Notes under the pieces: model-generated
The model's input: the letters and a program-made list of their open reading frames with translations, nothing else
Told to the model about the DNA's origin: nothing
Database searches by the model: none
Position numbers and translations under genes: made by a program
In this document: in pieces, positions 63,574 to 64,000 of the stretch
How the letters are laid out: the number at the start of each line of letters is the position of its first letter
Numbering within the stretch: position 1 is the stretch's first letter
Assembly (NCBI RefSeq): GCF_000308795.1
Contig: NZ_BAGK01000127.1
Coordinates: forward strand, 1-64,000
Source of the DNA: Nocardia thailandica NBRC 100428
Lineage (GTDB): Bacteria > Actinomycetota > Actinomycetes > Mycobacteriales > Mycobacteriaceae
Length of the DNA: 64,000 nt
Reading direction: 5' to 3'

Positions 63574-64000
63574 TCAGTGATCCGGCCGCGGTCCGATGAG
63601 ATCGGGGTGGAAACGGCCCGCGATCACCGGCAGTTCCGTACAGGTGCGGATGCCCGGCTCGGCCGCGCACACCGCGGGCACCGAGTTGACGCAGTGCGCG
63701 GCGGTCGCCACCACGCCCGGGTTGCGGACCATGCCCTCGGCCACCGTCTCGGGTTGCCAGCCGGTGATGGTGACCAGGGTGGGCGGTTCGGCGTCGATCT
63801 CGATCTCGTAGCGTTCTCCGCCCGCGCCGAACGTCCAGGGCGGATCGAGGTTCTCGGTGCCCATGAGCCAGTTGACCGCGATCCGGACCGCGGGCCGGCC
63901 CGCCAGGATCGCGTCCCACCGGAACCGCAGCGCGGCGACGGTTCCCGGGGCGATGACCCCCATGGGCGAGTCGATGGGGGCGGTGGCCACGGCCACCTCC
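63574..64000 (-). CDS. Dihydrodipicolinate-reductase-like oxidoreductase, C-terminal part
   Basis: At least 140 residues; the reading frame stays open to the window edge, so the N-terminal NAD(P)-binding domain is missing. The end, A-A-H-C-V-N-S-V-P-A-V-C-A-A-E-P-G-I-R-T-C-T-E-L-P-V-I-A-G-R, matches the C-terminus of DapB-like NAD(P)H-dependent amine-dehydrogenase-family proteins common in actinobacterial lipid/steroid clusters. True lysine-pathway DapB is shorter and ends differently. Possibly another step of the mce-linked pathway. Confidence 0.75.
   Translation of the reverse strand, partial: EVAVATAPIDSPMGVIAPGTVAALRFRWDAILAGRPAVRIAVNWLMGTENLDPPWTFGAGGERYEIEIDAEPPTLVTITGWQPETVAEGMVRNPGVVATAAHCVNSVPAVCAAEPGIRTCTELPVIAGRFHPDLIGPRPDH

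Overview
The window is about 72% GC, densely packed, and carries several loci typical of Mycobacteriales: a complete yrbE/mce operon, a DevR (DosR)-type regulator with dormancy-type genes, KstR/KstR2-type operators, and many acyl-CoA enzymes. The gene set fits Nocardia or a close relative best. That is inference from gene content; there is no rRNA or tRNA gene to anchor it.

Layout. 1-6085: the 3' part of a type I polyketide synthase (AT-DH-ER-KR-ACP, no thioesterase), translationally coupled to an alpha-oxoamine synthase, suggesting release of the chain by decarboxylative condensation with an amino acid. 6151-11250: two small proteins, an MFS exporter with a convergent AraC regulator, a Baeyer-Villiger-type monooxygenase and a methyltransferase. 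11247-17624: a TetR gene divergent from SDR-SDR-kinase-acyl-CoA dehydrogenase-acyl-CoA dehydrogenase. The kinase and first dehydrogenase look like the two halves of eukaryotic ACAD10/ACAD11 (4-hydroxyacyl-CoA degradation), and a KstR2-like box lies in the divergent promoter. 17753-21125: a two-component system and a lipoprotein peptidase. 21340-29195: a dormancy-type island (P-loop kinase, Rv0079-like protein, Rv0080-like flavin-fold protein, acyl-ACP desaturase, DevR, tandem universal stress protein, Acg-like nitroreductase, histidine-rich CPH-type metal ATPase). A palindrome matching both half-sites of the DosR box precedes the Rv0079-like operon. 29783-34712: a rifamycin phosphotransferase and a YdeP-type molybdopterin oxidoreductase.

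34847-37562 is a small steroid module. A 5-alpha-reductase homologous along its length to human SRD5A1 is divergent from a ketosteroid-isomerase-like protein, with a perfect KstR box between them and a bile-acid/sodium symporter-family gene next. 37804-47277 is mixed: LysR, MHYT protein, DJ-1/PfpI protein, an SRPBCC-acyl-CoA synthetase fusion, glmS, a small membrane protein with a winged-helix regulator behind two tandem palindromes, and a secreted lipase.

47335-63348 is an Mce lipid-import locus: an orphan Mce lipoprotein, a divergent TetR, ferredoxin, an NTF2-fold protein, a protein of unknown function, a cytochrome P450, the convergent nine-gene operon yrbEA-yrbEB-mceABCDEF-mas, and a divergent FadD-type acyl-CoA synthetase. 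Four copies of a near-identical 20-bp element (core TGGACAnnnGTCTGnAC) sit at the promoters of the ferredoxin, P450, yrbE/mce and fadD units, so import, oxidation and CoA activation are probably switched together. This operator is not the KstR motif and is the most striking regulatory signal in the window. The window ends inside a dihydrodipicolinate-reductase-like gene.
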